Assembly (NCBI GenBank): GCA_965243105.1
Contig: CBDEUC010000002.1
Coordinates: 496,001 to 560,000 of the forward strand
DNA from: WLWS01 sp965243105
GTDB lineage: Bacteria > Pseudomonadota > Gammaproteobacteria > Eutrophobiales > Eutrophobiaceae
Reading direction: 5' to 3'
Length of the DNA: 64,000 nt
The translations under genes and the position numbers were made by a program. A model generated the notes under the pieces. It searched no databases, was not told where the DNA came from, and saw nothing but the letters and a program-made list of their open reading frames with translations. Position 1 is the first letter of the stretch. Each line of letters starts with the position of its first letter. Below, one piece after another: positions 26,737-34,993 of the stretch.

Positions 26737-26992
26737 TCTGTTTTGCCTGTTCTAAAAAATTGAATACGTCCCGGGTAAGTTCAACGCCGGGGAATTTTTC
26801 GTTCAATGCAGCTATGATGCCATCAACATTTCTTTCACCATCACAGTGCTCCATGATGACGCCGGCACTCTGGCTCAGTTTTACCATTCCTTCAGGGTAG
26901 AGAATGACAAAGCAGTCCTGGGCTTCTTCCCACTGGAACCGAAAAGTGGGGGCAAGTGCGGGCACAAAGCTTCCGGAGATTTCTTCACTCAT
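26708..26992 (-). CDS. pqqD: PQQ biosynthesis peptide chaperone PqqD
   Basis: PqqD is a RiPP recognition element that binds the PqqA leader and delivers it to PqqE. The 94-residue product has the PqqD pattern FRFQWEEAQDCFVILYPEGMVKLSQSAG (in part), ILxxxDG-like EHCDGERNVDGIIAALNEKFPG and VFNFLEQAKQNGWI. The ATG at 26992 overlaps the pqqC stop (TGATG); a TTG one codon earlier is the alternative. It overlaps pqqE by up to 29 bp, so the three genes are tightly coupled. Confidence 0.93.
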   Translation of the reverse strand: MSEEISGSFVPALAPTFRFQWEEAQDCFVILYPEGMVKLSQSAGVIMEHCDGERNVDGIIAALNEKFPGVELTRDVFNFLEQAKQNGWIKDGTN

Positions 26993-27726
26993 CAAGCTTC
27001 CTCGACACAGTAGAAGGGTGGCATATTTTCAATATAGGCCATCCACATTGCATCCAGCATGGTCCACAGGATGTCCAGTTTCAGTTGCAGGATGTTCAGG
27101 GCTCTTTCCTGCTCCGAGCGGGTCTGGAAATAATCAAGCGTGATGTGTAGACCATGCTCTACATCCCGACGCGCCTCGCTCAGCCTTTTACGAAAATAGC
27201 GATAGCCTTTTTCTTCAATCCAGGGATAAACATCCGGCCAGTTATCGAGACGCTTCTGGTGAATCTTCGGGGCAAACAGCTCGGTAAGGGAGGAGCAGGC
27301 GGCTTCCTGCCAGGTTGCAGTTCGCGCAAAATTGAAATAGGCATCAATGGCAAATCGCACCCCGGGCAGGACAAACTTCTCCGATTCGAGGTCTTCGCGG
27401 CTCAGTCCCACCGCTTCGCCCAGTTGCAGCCAGGCCTCGATACCGCCTTCTTCGTCGCCGATACCGTCGTGGTCCAGTATGCGCTGCACCCAGTGCCGCC
27501 TGACATCACGTTCCCGGCAGTTTGCCATGATAGCGGCATCCTTCACCGGGATGCTGGTCTGGTAATAAAAGCGATTTGCAACCCAGCCCTGGATGGCCTC
27601 CTTATCCAGTTCCCCGTTATTCATTCTAATGTGAAATGGATGGTGTATGTGGTAGAAGCGTTCTTTCGCTCGAAGCTTTTGCTCAAATTCCTCTTTTGAC
27701 CATGGAGCTGTATCGACGTCACTCAT
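26992..27726 (-). CDS. pqqC: Pyrroloquinoline-quinone synthase PqqC
   Basis: PqqC is the cofactor-free oxidase that performs the last ring closure and eight-electron oxidation to PQQ. The 244-residue protein shows FYHIHHPFHIRMNNGEL, QGWVANRFYYQTSIPVKDAAI, RREWVQRILDHDG-like RRHWVQRILDHDG, and the heme-oxygenase-fold segment ALNILQLKLDILWTMLDAM. It leads the pqqCDE operon. The upstream 299-bp divergent region shows no PqqA-like peptide. Confidence 0.95.
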   Translation of the reverse strand: MSDVDTAPWSKEEFEQKLRAKERFYHIHHPFHIRMNNGELDKEAIQGWVANRFYYQTSIPVKDAAIMANCRERDVRRHWVQRILDHDGIGDEEGGIEAWLQLGEAVGLSREDLESEKFVLPGVRFAIDAYFNFARTATWQEAACSSLTELFAPKIHQKRLDNWPDVYPWIEEKGYRYFRKRLSEARRDVEHGLHITLDYFQTRSEQERALNILQLKLDILWTMLDAMWMAYIENMPPFYCVEEA

Positions 27727-28025
27727 TTCTCTATCTTGTCTCCTGTTAACTGCACTATTTTGAATAATTGATGACCGTTGAGCCAGAAACGTGCCATGCT
27801 CGTCCGATTCAGCAACAAAGCCATAAAAAAATAAAAAGTTATTTTAAATCAAGTATTAAAGTATCATATTCAGGATAGCGGCAATACCGGGGCGGCAATG
27901 ATAATTGAATATATCTTGTGCCCGGATGGTTGCCAGGATGAAAGTGGTTCATATAAACCATTCTTGTGTGTTTCGATGACGGTGAAAATGATAAGAAAAC
28001 GGGGCGCGGGACTTCCCGGTTTAGC
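27727..28025. promoter_or_regulatory. Divergent intergenic region between pqqCDE and the H4MPT-type genes
   Basis: This 299-bp, AT-rich gap separates two divergently transcribed cofactor operons, so it should contain both promoters. On the minus strand TTGCCG, an 18-bp spacer and TTTAAT form a weak sigma70-like candidate toward pqqC. Two short frames exist (33 codons on the minus strand overlapping the pqqC start, 43 codons on the plus strand from 27898) but neither has the PqqA pattern around Glu and Tyr, so neither is called as a gene. Confidence 0.45.
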
Positions 28026-29375
28026 ATGAAAATTCTATTCCTGACCGGAAAAATGGCCTTACAAAGGCTGGAACGTACCCTCGACGAACTTCCCGGGCGA
28101 GAATTTGACTACGAGATTCGCAATATCGGCGTCAATGTCGCCAGCCTGATGACAGCGGAAATGATAGGCCGGCGCCTGGAAGATGCGGGTGGAGCGGACC
28201 AGGTTATCGTGCCCGGCCTGTGTCGCGGCAATTTGCAGGCCCTTGAAGAAAAAATTGGCGTGCCGGTTATCAAAGGCTGCAATGACCTGAAGGATTTACC
28301 CGTTTTCTTTGGACACAAGGCCAGGCCTGTCAACCTGGACAGGCACGACGTCAGGATATTTGCAGAGATTGTAGAGGCCGCAGAAGTGCCTGTTGAGCAA
28401 ATCATGGCCCGTGCCGCTGCCTACCGCAAGGATGGCGCTGATGTCATTGACCTTGGATGCCTGCCAGGCACTGATTTTCCACACCTTGAAGATGCCATTG
28501 ATGCCCTGAAACAGGAGGATTTCCTCGTCAGCGTTGATTCGCTGGAAGAAGATGAATTACTCAGGGGGGGGAGGGCCGGGGCAGACTACCTGCTGAGTCT
28601 CAAGCAAAGTACCCTGTGGATATGTGATGAAGTCGCCTCGACTCCGGTGCTTATCCCCGAGCAGCATCCTGACCCCGCAACGCTCTACAACTGCATGGAG
28701 AAGCTGGACAAGGCAGGAAGAGATTACATTGCCGACAGTATCCTTGATCCCATTCATTTCGGTTTCACCAGTTCGATACTGCGCTATCACGAGCTAAGAC
28801 AGCGCTTTCCCGAGGCCGATATCATGATGGGAATCGGTAATCTCACCGAGCTCACCGAGGCTGACACCGCTGGAATCAATGCAATCCTGTTTGGCATCAT
28901 TTCAGAGCTTGGTATTAACAACGTCCTGGCAACGGAGGTGAGTCCCCATGCCCGTAGCGCAATCAGGGAGGCAGATTGCGCGCGCCGCATGTTTTTCGCT
29001 GCGCGGGAGGCATCATCATTACCCAAGGGTATAGATGGTAGCCTTTTGACCACCCACGAGAGATATCCTTTCCCCTATTCCGCAGAAGAGATTGCCGAGC
29101 TAGCCAGTGAGGTAAAAGACCCCAGTTACCGGATCCAGGTCAGCGAGTCCGCAATCAATGTCTACAATCGCGACGGCCTGTGGAAAGCAGGGGATCCTTT
29201 CGAGTTTTTTGAACAACTGGCTGAACTCGAAAATGATCCTTCGCACGCTTTTTACATGGGAGTTGAGCTTGCCCGTGCCCAGCTTGCCTTACAGCTGGGT
29301 AAACGTTACTGGCAGGACAGGGAGCTTAACTGGGGCGCTGCTACCCGCGCGCAAGAAGACGATAAAAAGCCATGA
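28026..29375 (+). CDS. Dihydropteroate synthase-like protein of the methanopterin type (DUF6513)
   Basis: A 449-residue protein of the pterin-binding TIM-barrel type found in archaeal and methylotroph tetrahydromethanopterin gene clusters. The start at 28026 gives MKILFLTGKMALQRLERTL, a short N-terminal DUF6513 domain, followed by the synthase-like barrel with DGADVIDLGCLPGTDFPH, LVSVDSLEEDELLRGGRAGADYLLSL and MMGIGNLTELTEADTAGINAILFG. An upstream frame to 27966 lacks conservation. It probably joins a pterin diphosphate to an aminobenzoyl precursor in H4MPT synthesis, not folate; that distinction is inference from family and neighbours. Confidence 0.82.
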   Translation: MKILFLTGKMALQRLERTLDELPGREFDYEIRNIGVNVASLMTAEMIGRRLEDAGGADQVIVPGLCRGNLQALEEKIGVPVIKGCNDLKDLPVFFGHKARPVNLDRHDVRIFAEIVEAAEVPVEQIMARAAAYRKDGADVIDLGCLPGTDFPHLEDAIDALKQEDFLVSVDSLEEDELLRGGRAGADYLLSLKQSTLWICDEVASTPVLIPEQHPDPATLYNCMEKLDKAGRDYIADSILDPIHFGFTSSILRYHELRQRFPEADIMMGIGNLTELTEADTAGINAILFGIISELGINNVLATEVSPHARSAIREADCARRMFFAAREASSLPKGIDGSLLTTHERYPFPYSAEEIAELASEVKDPSYRIQVSESAINVYNRDGLWKAGDPFEFFEQLAELENDPSHAFYMGVELARAQLALQLGKRYWQDRELNWGAATRAQEDDKKP

Positions 29376-29442
29376 ATAGCAATACACAGCACGGCGAATA
29401 AATTTCTTTGCACAGTTACTGGCAGCGTCGATAATAGCGAGC

Positions 29443-30018
29443 ATGATTTACGAAACCGTGGTATCAACAGGAAATGTTGACGGCGAGAGCCATATTGCCC
29501 CCATGGGTATTCGAAAAGTTGATGAACTTTACCTGATTGCCCCGTTTAGTCCGTCTACAACACTTGAGAACCTGGAGGCCACGGGGGAGGCTGTGATCAA
29601 CCTTACCGACGATGTCAGGATCATCGCTGGTTGTCTCAGCGGAAGGCGTGAATGGCCCCTGAGCCCGGCAACAAAACTCGGCATTAAGCGCCTGGCAAAC
29701 TGCCTTTCCCACGTTGAAGTCAAAGTGGAAAAGCAGGCAGGCGACGCGCAGCGACCTGAATTTTATTGCCGCAAGATACACAGCGAAAATCATTCAGAGT
29801 TTCTTGGCTTTAACCGCGCACAGGCTGCCGTGCTGGAAGCCGCAATACTGGTCAGCAGGCTGGACATGCTACCCAGCAAGAAAATCCAGGACGAGATCGC
29901 TTACCTAGGTATTGCTATCGAGAAAACAGCAGGCAAGAAGGAAAAACAGGCCTGGGAATGGCTCATGGAAAAAATAGAACAACATGAACGAGGGCAGGCC
30001 CGGGAGAACAGCAGGTGA
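29443..30018 (+). CDS. DUF447 flavin-binding protein
   Basis: A 191-residue member of DUF447, a flavin-reductase-like split-barrel family present in methanogens and in bacteria that use tetrahydromethanopterin. Visible features are MIYETVVSTGNVDGESHIAPMGI at the start, SPSTTLENLEATGEAVINLTDDV, and a C-terminal helical region ending in lysine-rich KKEKQAWEWL. Its step is unknown; association with H4MPT genes is by co-occurrence. Its stop overlaps the GTG start of mfnB (GTGA). Confidence 0.8.
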   Translation: MIYETVVSTGNVDGESHIAPMGIRKVDELYLIAPFSPSTTLENLEATGEAVINLTDDVRIIAGCLSGRREWPLSPATKLGIKRLANCLSHVEVKVEKQAGDAQRPEFYCRKIHSENHSEFLGFNRAQAAVLEAAILVSRLDMLPSKKIQDEIAYLGIAIEKTAGKKEKQAWEWLMEKIEQHERGQARENSR

Positions 30019-30728
30019 CCGCATTGCTTGCGAGTGTATCGAGTGTTGAAGAGGCCACCCTTGTAGCACGTTCCGGTGCCAACATAATCGACCTGAAAAA
30101 TCCGCGAAAAGGCGCTCTCGGTGCCTTACCAGTAACGACGATTCGTGCAATTGTTAATGCGCTGGATGGTGTTGCCCCTGTGAGTGCGACAATTGGTGAT
30201 GTGCCTTTTTTGACCGAAGATATCAGCGAACCGGTGCTCCGCGTAAAAGAAAGCGGTGTTGATATTATCAAGATCGGTGTATTTGGGGATGCTACTAACC
30301 GTGAGACACTTGCATTCCTGTCAAGGCTGGCGAAAAAGGGTAGCCGGTTTGTGCTTGTTTTTTTTGCAGAAGACCTGCCTGAAGATATTGATTTTGCGTT
30401 TCTCAGGGCTTGTGGCATTCACGGTGTCATGATTGATACGCGAAACAAGCAAAACGGGAATTTAAGGGCTAAAATAACCTTACAAAGACTCAGGTATTTT
30501 TGTCAAAGTGCAAAATCGAGTAAGCTGCTCTGCGGGCTGGCCGGTTCCCTGGGAGCAGCAGATATTCCAGGCTTGCTGCCCCTTGGGCCGGATTATCTCG
30601 GTTTTAGAGGTGCCCTGTGCGAAGATGGTAATCGTTCTGAAATCATCAATGAGCACGCATTGAAGCGGATCAGGCAAATGATTCCGGAACATCCGGCGAC
30701 GAACGAGTTGATTGCGTTCGGACAATAA
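30015..30728 (+). CDS. mfnB: (5-formylfuran-3-yl)methyl phosphate synthase MfnB
   Basis: MfnB condenses two glyceraldehyde 3-phosphates into the furan precursor of methanofuran; in bacteria it serves methylofuran, the carrier of the formyltransferase/hydrolase complex. The 237-residue barrel has LLASVSSVEEATLVARSGANIIDLKNPRKGALG in its first third (read as two segments), with the catalytic lysine in DLKNP, then IIKIGVFG and HGVMIDTRNKQNGNL. Start is GTG at 30015. It overlaps DUF447 by 4 bp, so both are cotranslated. Confidence 0.87.
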   Translation: MTALLASVSSVEEATLVARSGANIIDLKNPRKGALGALPVTTIRAIVNALDGVAPVSATIGDVPFLTEDISEPVLRVKESGVDIIKIGVFGDATNRETLAFLSRLAKKGSRFVLVFFAEDLPEDIDFAFLRACGIHGVMIDTRNKQNGNLRAKITLQRLRYFCQSAKSSKLLCGLAGSLGAADIPGLLPLGPDYLGFRGALCEDGNRSEIINEHALKRIRQMIPEHPATNELIAFGQ

Positions 30729-30769
30729 AAAGCAGGCAATATAATTACAAATGCTGAAAGGTTAATAAA

Positions 30770-31162
30770 ATGGCGCAGTGGAGAAAAAAACGGGACGATG
30801 AGGTTTTTGCCGAAGAGGAGATCACGGCGAGACTTGCTGACGAGCTTCCCGCGTGGTATTTCGAAGGCGGCTGGATTCGGCGCAAGTACAACACAAGTGG
30901 CTGGAAAGGTACCCTGATGGTGATTAATACTGTTGGGCACCTGGCAGAAGCAGCCTGGCATCATCCCGATATTACTGCGTCATATGCATTTGTAGTGGTC
31001 AAATTAATGAATCATGCTGCGAAAGGCGTCACAGAAAAGGACTTTGAGCTGGCAAAAAAAATTGAAGAGGTAATAATGTGGCAGCCGGGCATTGATGAGG
31101 ATAGTGTGTTGGATGGAACGCCCGACGATCAACGTTTCAAGTACATCAAATACAACAAGTAG
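30770..31162 (+). CDS. 4a-hydroxytetrahydrobiopterin dehydratase-like protein (PCD/DCoH family)
   Basis: A 130-residue member of the pterin-4a-carbinolamine dehydratase family. It has the family signature in GHLAEAAWHHPDITASYAFVVVKLMNHAAKGVTEKDF, where the paired histidines and the proline-aspartate form the active site. There is no phenylalanine hydroxylase next to it; the position after mfnB and the C-terminal extension (DEDSVLDGTPDDQRFKYIKYNK) match the PCD-like proteins of bacterial H4MPT clusters. A role in pterin handling is inferred. A GAAAGG ribosome site precedes the ATG. Confidence 0.82.
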   Translation: MAQWRKKRDDEVFAEEEITARLADELPAWYFEGGWIRRKYNTSGWKGTLMVINTVGHLAEAAWHHPDITASYAFVVVKLMNHAAKGVTEKDFELAKKIEEVIMWQPGIDEDSVLDGTPDDQRFKYIKYNK

Positions 31163-31186
31163 CTCAAATTCCAGGTACCATTGGTT

Positions 31187-31483
31187 ATGTCCATAGCAAG
31201 TGCAAAGGTAGTCGGAGAAATTTCAAGCGGCTATATTACGATTGTCTTGAATCCCGATATGACTGGAACGGATGCCGTGAACAATACCGGGTCCGAATTA
31301 ATCGCAACCCTGCCGATTGAGGTAGTGCCACCGGAGCTGAGAGAAGCTGACCTGGATATCTGGTTTGCTACCGCTCAACTCCAGGATGGCTCAAAGAAAA
31401 ACATCAAGAAGATTTTTCCCATGGAGTCCGAGGAAATCCCCCCAGAATACTATAGCTGGCTCGAAGAAAACGGGATCAAGTAA
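31187..31483 (+). CDS. Conserved-looking small hypothetical protein in the H4MPT/Moco block
   Basis: A 98-residue acidic soluble protein from ATG 31187 (a TTG at 31181 is in frame). It has no signal peptide, membrane segment or cysteine. It reads MSIASAKVVGEISSGYITIV at the start and ends EIPPEYYSWLEENGIK, a compact two-part pattern that looks like a folded domain. I do not recognise the family. It follows the PCD-like gene by 24 bp on the same strand and is convergent with moaC, so it is likely the last gene of the H4MPT-type operon. Confidence 0.6.
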   Translation: MSIASAKVVGEISSGYITIVLNPDMTGTDAVNNTGSELIATLPIEVVPPELREADLDIWFATAQLQDGSKKNIKKIFPMESEEIPPEYYSWLEENGIK

Positions 31484-31486
31484 GAG

Positions 31487-31963
31487 TCAGTCACGTTTCC
31501 AGTGTCCGGATTTACCACCGGACTTTTCTACAAGTTGAATAGTATGCATGCGCATTCCCCTGTCCATTGCCTTGCACATGTCATAGATGGTCAGCAGGCA
31601 GACCTGTACCGCGGTTAGAGCTTCCATTTCCACGCCCGTTTGCCCTACCACTTCTGTACGTGCCCTGCAGTGGACGAAGGACTGCTCCTTATTTATCTCC
31701 AGCTCCACTTCAACGTGTGAGAGTGAGATGGGATGACAAAGGGGAACCAGTTCCGGCGTTTTTTTTGCTCCCATAATGCCGGCAACCCTCGCGATGCCCA
31801 GAACGTCACCTTTCCGGTGCTGTCCCTGTTCAATCAGCTCGAGGGTTTCGGGCTGCATGCTAATGCTTCCTTCGGCAATAGCCACGCGGTGCGTGCTGGC
31901 TTTTTCGCCAACGTCCACCATGTGAGCTTCGCCTCGTTGATTAAAGTGTGTTAGTTTTTCCAA
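31487..31963 (-). CDS. moaC: Cyclic pyranopterin monophosphate synthase MoaC
   Basis: MoaC forms cPMP from the 3',8-cyclo-GTP product of MoaA. The 158-residue protein starts at TTG 31963 as (M)EKLTHFNQRGEAHMVDV, aligning with the E. coli N-terminus. Key motifs are KKTPELVPLCHPISLSHVEVELE with the active-site region and GVEMEALTAVQVCLLTIYDMCKAMDRGM. It is divergent from moaD and separated from the moaA operon by 5 kb. Confidence 0.95.
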   Translation of the reverse strand: MEKLTHFNQRGEAHMVDVGEKASTHRVAIAEGSISMQPETLELIEQGQHRKGDVLGIARVAGIMGAKKTPELVPLCHPISLSHVEVELEINKEQSFVHCRARTEVVGQTGVEMEALTAVQVCLLTIYDMCKAMDRGMRMHTIQLVEKSGGKSGHWKRD

Positions 31964-31990
31964 TGACTGCTCTTTTTTTGATTGTGGGCA

Positions 31991-31996
31991 TATAAT
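31991..31996 (+). promoter_or_regulatory. Consensus -10 element upstream of moaD
   Basis: A perfect TATAAT lies 44 bp before the moaD ATG in the moaC-moaD divergent gap. No good -35 is seen 16-18 bp upstream, so an activator or an upstream element may be needed. Confidence 0.4.
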
Positions 31997-32039
31997 ACGG
32001 CTTTAGTTAGCAATTGCGAATAGTGAGTAGAATAGAGAA

Positions 32040-32273
32040 ATGAGTATCAAGGTAAAGTTTTTTGCAAGAATGCGTGACGAGGCCGGGATCAATAGCGCCG
32101 AGCTGGACTTCAGGGAAAACCTGAGCCCAAGGGATATCTGGGATGAACTAACCCGGAACAAGAGCTACCCGGATTCGGTCATGCTGGCCGTGAACATGGA
32201 ATACGTGAGTGGTGAGCCCGAATTAAAAGATGGCGATGAAATCGCCTTTTTCCCGCCTGTAACCGGTGGATAG
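32040..32273 (+). CDS. moaD: Molybdopterin synthase small subunit MoaD
   Basis: MoaD carries sulfur as a C-terminal thiocarboxylate to MoaE. The 77-residue ubiquitin-fold protein ends in FFPPVTGG with the essential Gly-Gly. The N-terminus MSIKVKFFARMRDEAGINSAEL and length are typical. moaE begins 2 bp after its stop. Confidence 0.95.
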   Translation: MSIKVKFFARMRDEAGINSAELDFRENLSPRDIWDELTRNKSYPDSVMLAVNMEYVSGEPELKDGDEIAFFPPVTGG

Positions 32274-32275
32274 TT

Positions 32276-32719
32276 TTGAAAATAGAAATTCGTCAGCAAC
32301 CCTTTGATCCCCTTGAAGAGCAGGCCTCGTACCAGCAGGCCTCTCTCGCGGTTGGGAAGTTTGGTGCGACGGCTTCTTTTATTGGCAGCATGAGGGATTT
32401 CAACGACGGTGATGAAGTCACGGGCATGGAGCTTGAATATTATCCCGGCATGACTGAAAAACACCTGCAAATGATTTGCGATGAGGCGAAAAGCAAGTGG
32501 GCGATAATCGATATTCTTCTGCTCCATCGCGTTGGCAAGATTAGTATAGGGGAGCCGATCGTCCTGGTTAGTGTATGGACCTCCCACAGGGGTGATGCCT
32601 TTGATGCATGCCGGTTTATCATGGAGGACCTCAAATCCCGCGCACCATTCTGGAAAAAAGAAGATCTTGTTGATGGACAACGTTGGGTTGACTGTAATAC
32701 CTCGGGCTATTCAAATTAA
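32276..32719 (+). CDS. moaE: Molybdopterin synthase catalytic subunit MoaE
   Basis: MoaE converts cPMP to molybdopterin with MoaD. The 147-residue protein starts at TTG 32276 and shows GATASFIGSMRDFNDGDEVTGMELEYYPGM, HRVGKISIGEPIVLVSVWTSHRGDAF and the lysine-rich RAPFWKKEDLVDGQRWVD, the active-site lysine region (segments listed separately). It is coupled to moaD and followed after 23 bp by pqqB. Confidence 0.95.
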   Translation: MKIEIRQQPFDPLEEQASYQQASLAVGKFGATASFIGSMRDFNDGDEVTGMELEYYPGMTEKHLQMICDEAKSKWAIIDILLLHRVGKISIGEPIVLVSVWTSHRGDAFDACRFIMEDLKSRAPFWKKEDLVDGQRWVDCNTSGYSN

Positions 32720-32742
32720 TTTTATTACTACAGGAAGCATAA

Positions 32743-33672
32743 ATGAAAATACGAGTACTTGGCGCGGCCGCAGGCGGCGCGTTTCCACAGTGGAACTGTA
32801 ATCACCCCAACAGCCGCAGGGCTCGGCAAAAAGACAGCGCTGCAAGTCGTCGAACACAATCTTCCATCGCTATCAGCACTGACAGTGAAGACTGGTTTCT
32901 TTTTAATGCATCTCCAGACCTGGGACAGCAGATCTGGGACAACGACATACTACACCCGGCAAGGGACCTGAGACACAGTCCAATCAACGGCGCCGTATTA
33001 ACCAATGCCGATGTCGATCACGTGGCTGGATTGCTAAATCTTCGAGAATCCCAGCCTCTCAACATCTATGCGACACAACGAGTACTGGATGTGCTGGCGG
33101 CCAACACGATTTTTAACGTGCTAAACCCAAAATTCGTCAATCGCAGGGCGATGGAGCTGGATAAACCCCTGGAACTGGAGAAACCTGACGGTTCTTCCAT
33201 GGGTATACGTATTATTCCCTTTGCTGTTCCAGGCAAAGTTGCACTTTGGCTGGAAGACAAGAGCAAGGGAGACAACTTCGGCTCCGTTGACGAAGACACG
33301 ATTGCGCTGGAGGTAGAGGATATCGCCTCTGGTGCCCGGTTTTACTATATGCCAGCATGCGCACGAATGACCGAAGACCTGGCGAATCGTATTCATGGTG
33401 CAGACCTGGTTTTTTTTGACGGCACCCTTTGGGTAGATGATGAAATGATACGGGATGGAGTAGGTGTGAAGACCGGCCAGAGAATGGGACACATGAGTGT
33501 TTCCGGGGATGACGGCACCGTTGCGGCCCTGAAAGATCTTGAGATTAAGAGAAAGGTTTTTATTCACATCAATACTACCAACCCGATACTGCTGGATGAC
33601 AGTGAAGAACGCGCTTTCGTCAACCAGGCAGGCTGGGAAGTGTCTTTTGACGGAATGGAAATAGAGATTTAG
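32743..33672 (+). CDS. pqqB: PQQ biosynthesis protein PqqB
   Basis: PqqB is a metallo-beta-lactamase-fold protein that hydroxylates the Glu-Tyr intermediate. The 309-residue sequence begins MKIRVLGAAAGGAFPQWNCN with the family cysteine, has SPDLGQQIW and NADVDHVAGLLNLRE, a metal-site region, and MGHMSVSGDDGTVAAL. It is detached from pqqCDE by about 5 kb and lies in the molybdopterin block, probably cotranscribed with moaDE. A small GC hairpin (33674-33686) follows its stop. Confidence 0.95.
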   Translation: MKIRVLGAAAGGAFPQWNCNHPNSRRARQKDSAASRRTQSSIAISTDSEDWFLFNASPDLGQQIWDNDILHPARDLRHSPINGAVLTNADVDHVAGLLNLRESQPLNIYATQRVLDVLAANTIFNVLNPKFVNRRAMELDKPLELEKPDGSSMGIRIIPFAVPGKVALWLEDKSKGDNFGSVDEDTIALEVEDIASGARFYYMPACARMTEDLANRIHGADLVFFDGTLWVDDEMIRDGVGVKTGQRMGHMSVSGDDGTVAALKDLEIKRKVFIHINTTNPILLDDSEERAFVNQAGWEVSFDGMEIEI

Positions 33673-33704
33673 AGCCCGCCGCGGGCACCGCTATTTAATT
33701 CGCG

Positions 33705-34973
33705 TCAAACAATTCCGAAAAACGGTTGTACATCAACCCACTCGCCAGGCTCAACGGTGGCGCTATCAATGGGCAGGATAATGAAGCAATTTGCCTGCGA
33801 CATTGAACTCAGGATGCCCGAGCCCTGGGCACCGGTCTTGTGAACCTCGAGTTCACCATTCTCGCCACGCTGCAGAATGCCACGCTGGTATTCCATCCTT
33901 CCGGGGCGCTTTTTCAGCTTGCTGGCTGAACGCACTTTAACCGTCAGGTTTTGCGTATTCGGCTCTCCCATCAGCTTCCGCAGTGAAGGCTGCACAAACT
34001 GGTAAAAGGTGACCATGACCGATACCGGGTTTCCCGGCAAGCCGAAAAAAGCAGCCTCCTGTACCCGTCCAAAGGCGAGTGGTCGCCCCGGTTTCATGGC
34101 GACCTTCCAGAATTCAACCTTGCCGAGTTTTTCCAGCGTCTCCTTTACGAAATCCGCTTCTCCAACGGAGACACCACCGGAAGTAATAACCACGTCCGCA
34201 TTTGCGGCTGCGTCGACAAATGCTTTCTCAACATCTTCTCGCTTGTCTCGGACAACGCCCATGTCAAGTAACTCGCAACCAAGCCGGGTGAGCATGCCAA
34301 ACAGCGTGTAGCGGTTACTATCGTATACGCTACCCGGGTCCAGCTGTTCCCCGACCGAACGTAACTCATCACCGGTTGAGAAGAATGCAACACGCAGTCG
34401 ACGCTTGACCATGACTTCCGGCAGTCCAAGAGAAGCAAGCAGCCCGAGATCAGCAGCGGTAATCCTGCTGCCCCTGGCCAGTACCAGGTCGCCTATGGCA
34501 AGGTCTTCGCCGGCCTGCCGGACGTTGTCCCCCGGCCTGATATCACTGTCCAGTCTTATCACATCACCATCACGCTCAACACTTTCCTGGATGACCACTG
34601 TGTCTGTGCCATCGGGCAAAATAGCACCAGTCATTATCCTGGCGCATTCTCCGGATTTTACCGGGCGCTCAAGCGGTATGCCTGCCCAGGAAGTACCCAC
34701 AACATCAAGTTGCGTGACGCCATCTGCAGGAATATCTGAACTATTGAGCGCATAGCCATCCATCGCGGAATTTATTCCTGCCGGTACATTGATCCGGGAG
34801 TGAATATCCCGTGCAAGAATACGATTGAGCGCGCTGCGTACCGGGACTTTTTCTTCCCCCTGTATTTCATTCAGGGAATTGACAATGGTGTCCAGTGCCA
34901 CGTCCGCCGGCAGTGAATTTGGATCGTAATCATCCATACAACTAAAGTCTTTTACTATGGACTCCTTGCTCAT
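33705..34973 (-). CDS. moeA: Molybdopterin molybdenumtransferase MoeA
   Basis: MoeA inserts molybdate into adenylated molybdopterin. The protein of about 422 residues shows GINSAMDGYAL, ARIMTGAILPDGTDTVV, the domain III motif TSGGVSVGEADFVKETL, and KPGRPLAFG and FFGLPGNPVSVMVTF. A GTG at 34982 would add three residues; ATG 34973 is better spaced from GAGAG. It is the last gene of the moaA-fdhD-mobA-mobB-moeA operon and converges on pqqB. Confidence 0.95.
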   Translation of the reverse strand: MSKESIVKDFSCMDDYDPNSLPADVALDTIVNSLNEIQGEEKVPVRSALNRILARDIHSRINVPAGINSAMDGYALNSSDIPADGVTQLDVVGTSWAGIPLERPVKSGECARIMTGAILPDGTDTVVIQESVERDGDVIRLDSDIRPGDNVRQAGEDLAIGDLVLARGSRITAADLGLLASLGLPEVMVKRRLRVAFFSTGDELRSVGEQLDPGSVYDSNRYTLFGMLTRLGCELLDMGVVRDKREDVEKAFVDAAANADVVITSGGVSVGEADFVKETLEKLGKVEFWKVAMKPGRPLAFGRVQEAAFFGLPGNPVSVMVTFYQFVQPSLRKLMGEPNTQNLTVKVRSASKLKKRPGRMEYQRGILQRGENGELEVHKTGAQGSGILSSMSQANCFIILPIDSATVEPGEWVDVQPFFGIV

Positions 34974-34993
34974 TTTCGCCACTCTCTCAGCAT

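Noticed and set aside
27729..27830. A 33-codon minus-strand frame overlapping the pqqC start
   Set aside because: No Glu/Tyr pair and no ribosome site; it does not look like PqqA.
27898..28029. A 43-codon frame on the plus strand with Glu-x-x-x-Tyr spacing (DESGSY) that could be pqqA
   Set aside because: The residues around Glu and Tyr do not match the conserved PqqA context, the frame runs into the DHPS-like start, and the strand is opposite to pqqCDE. The spacing is probably chance.
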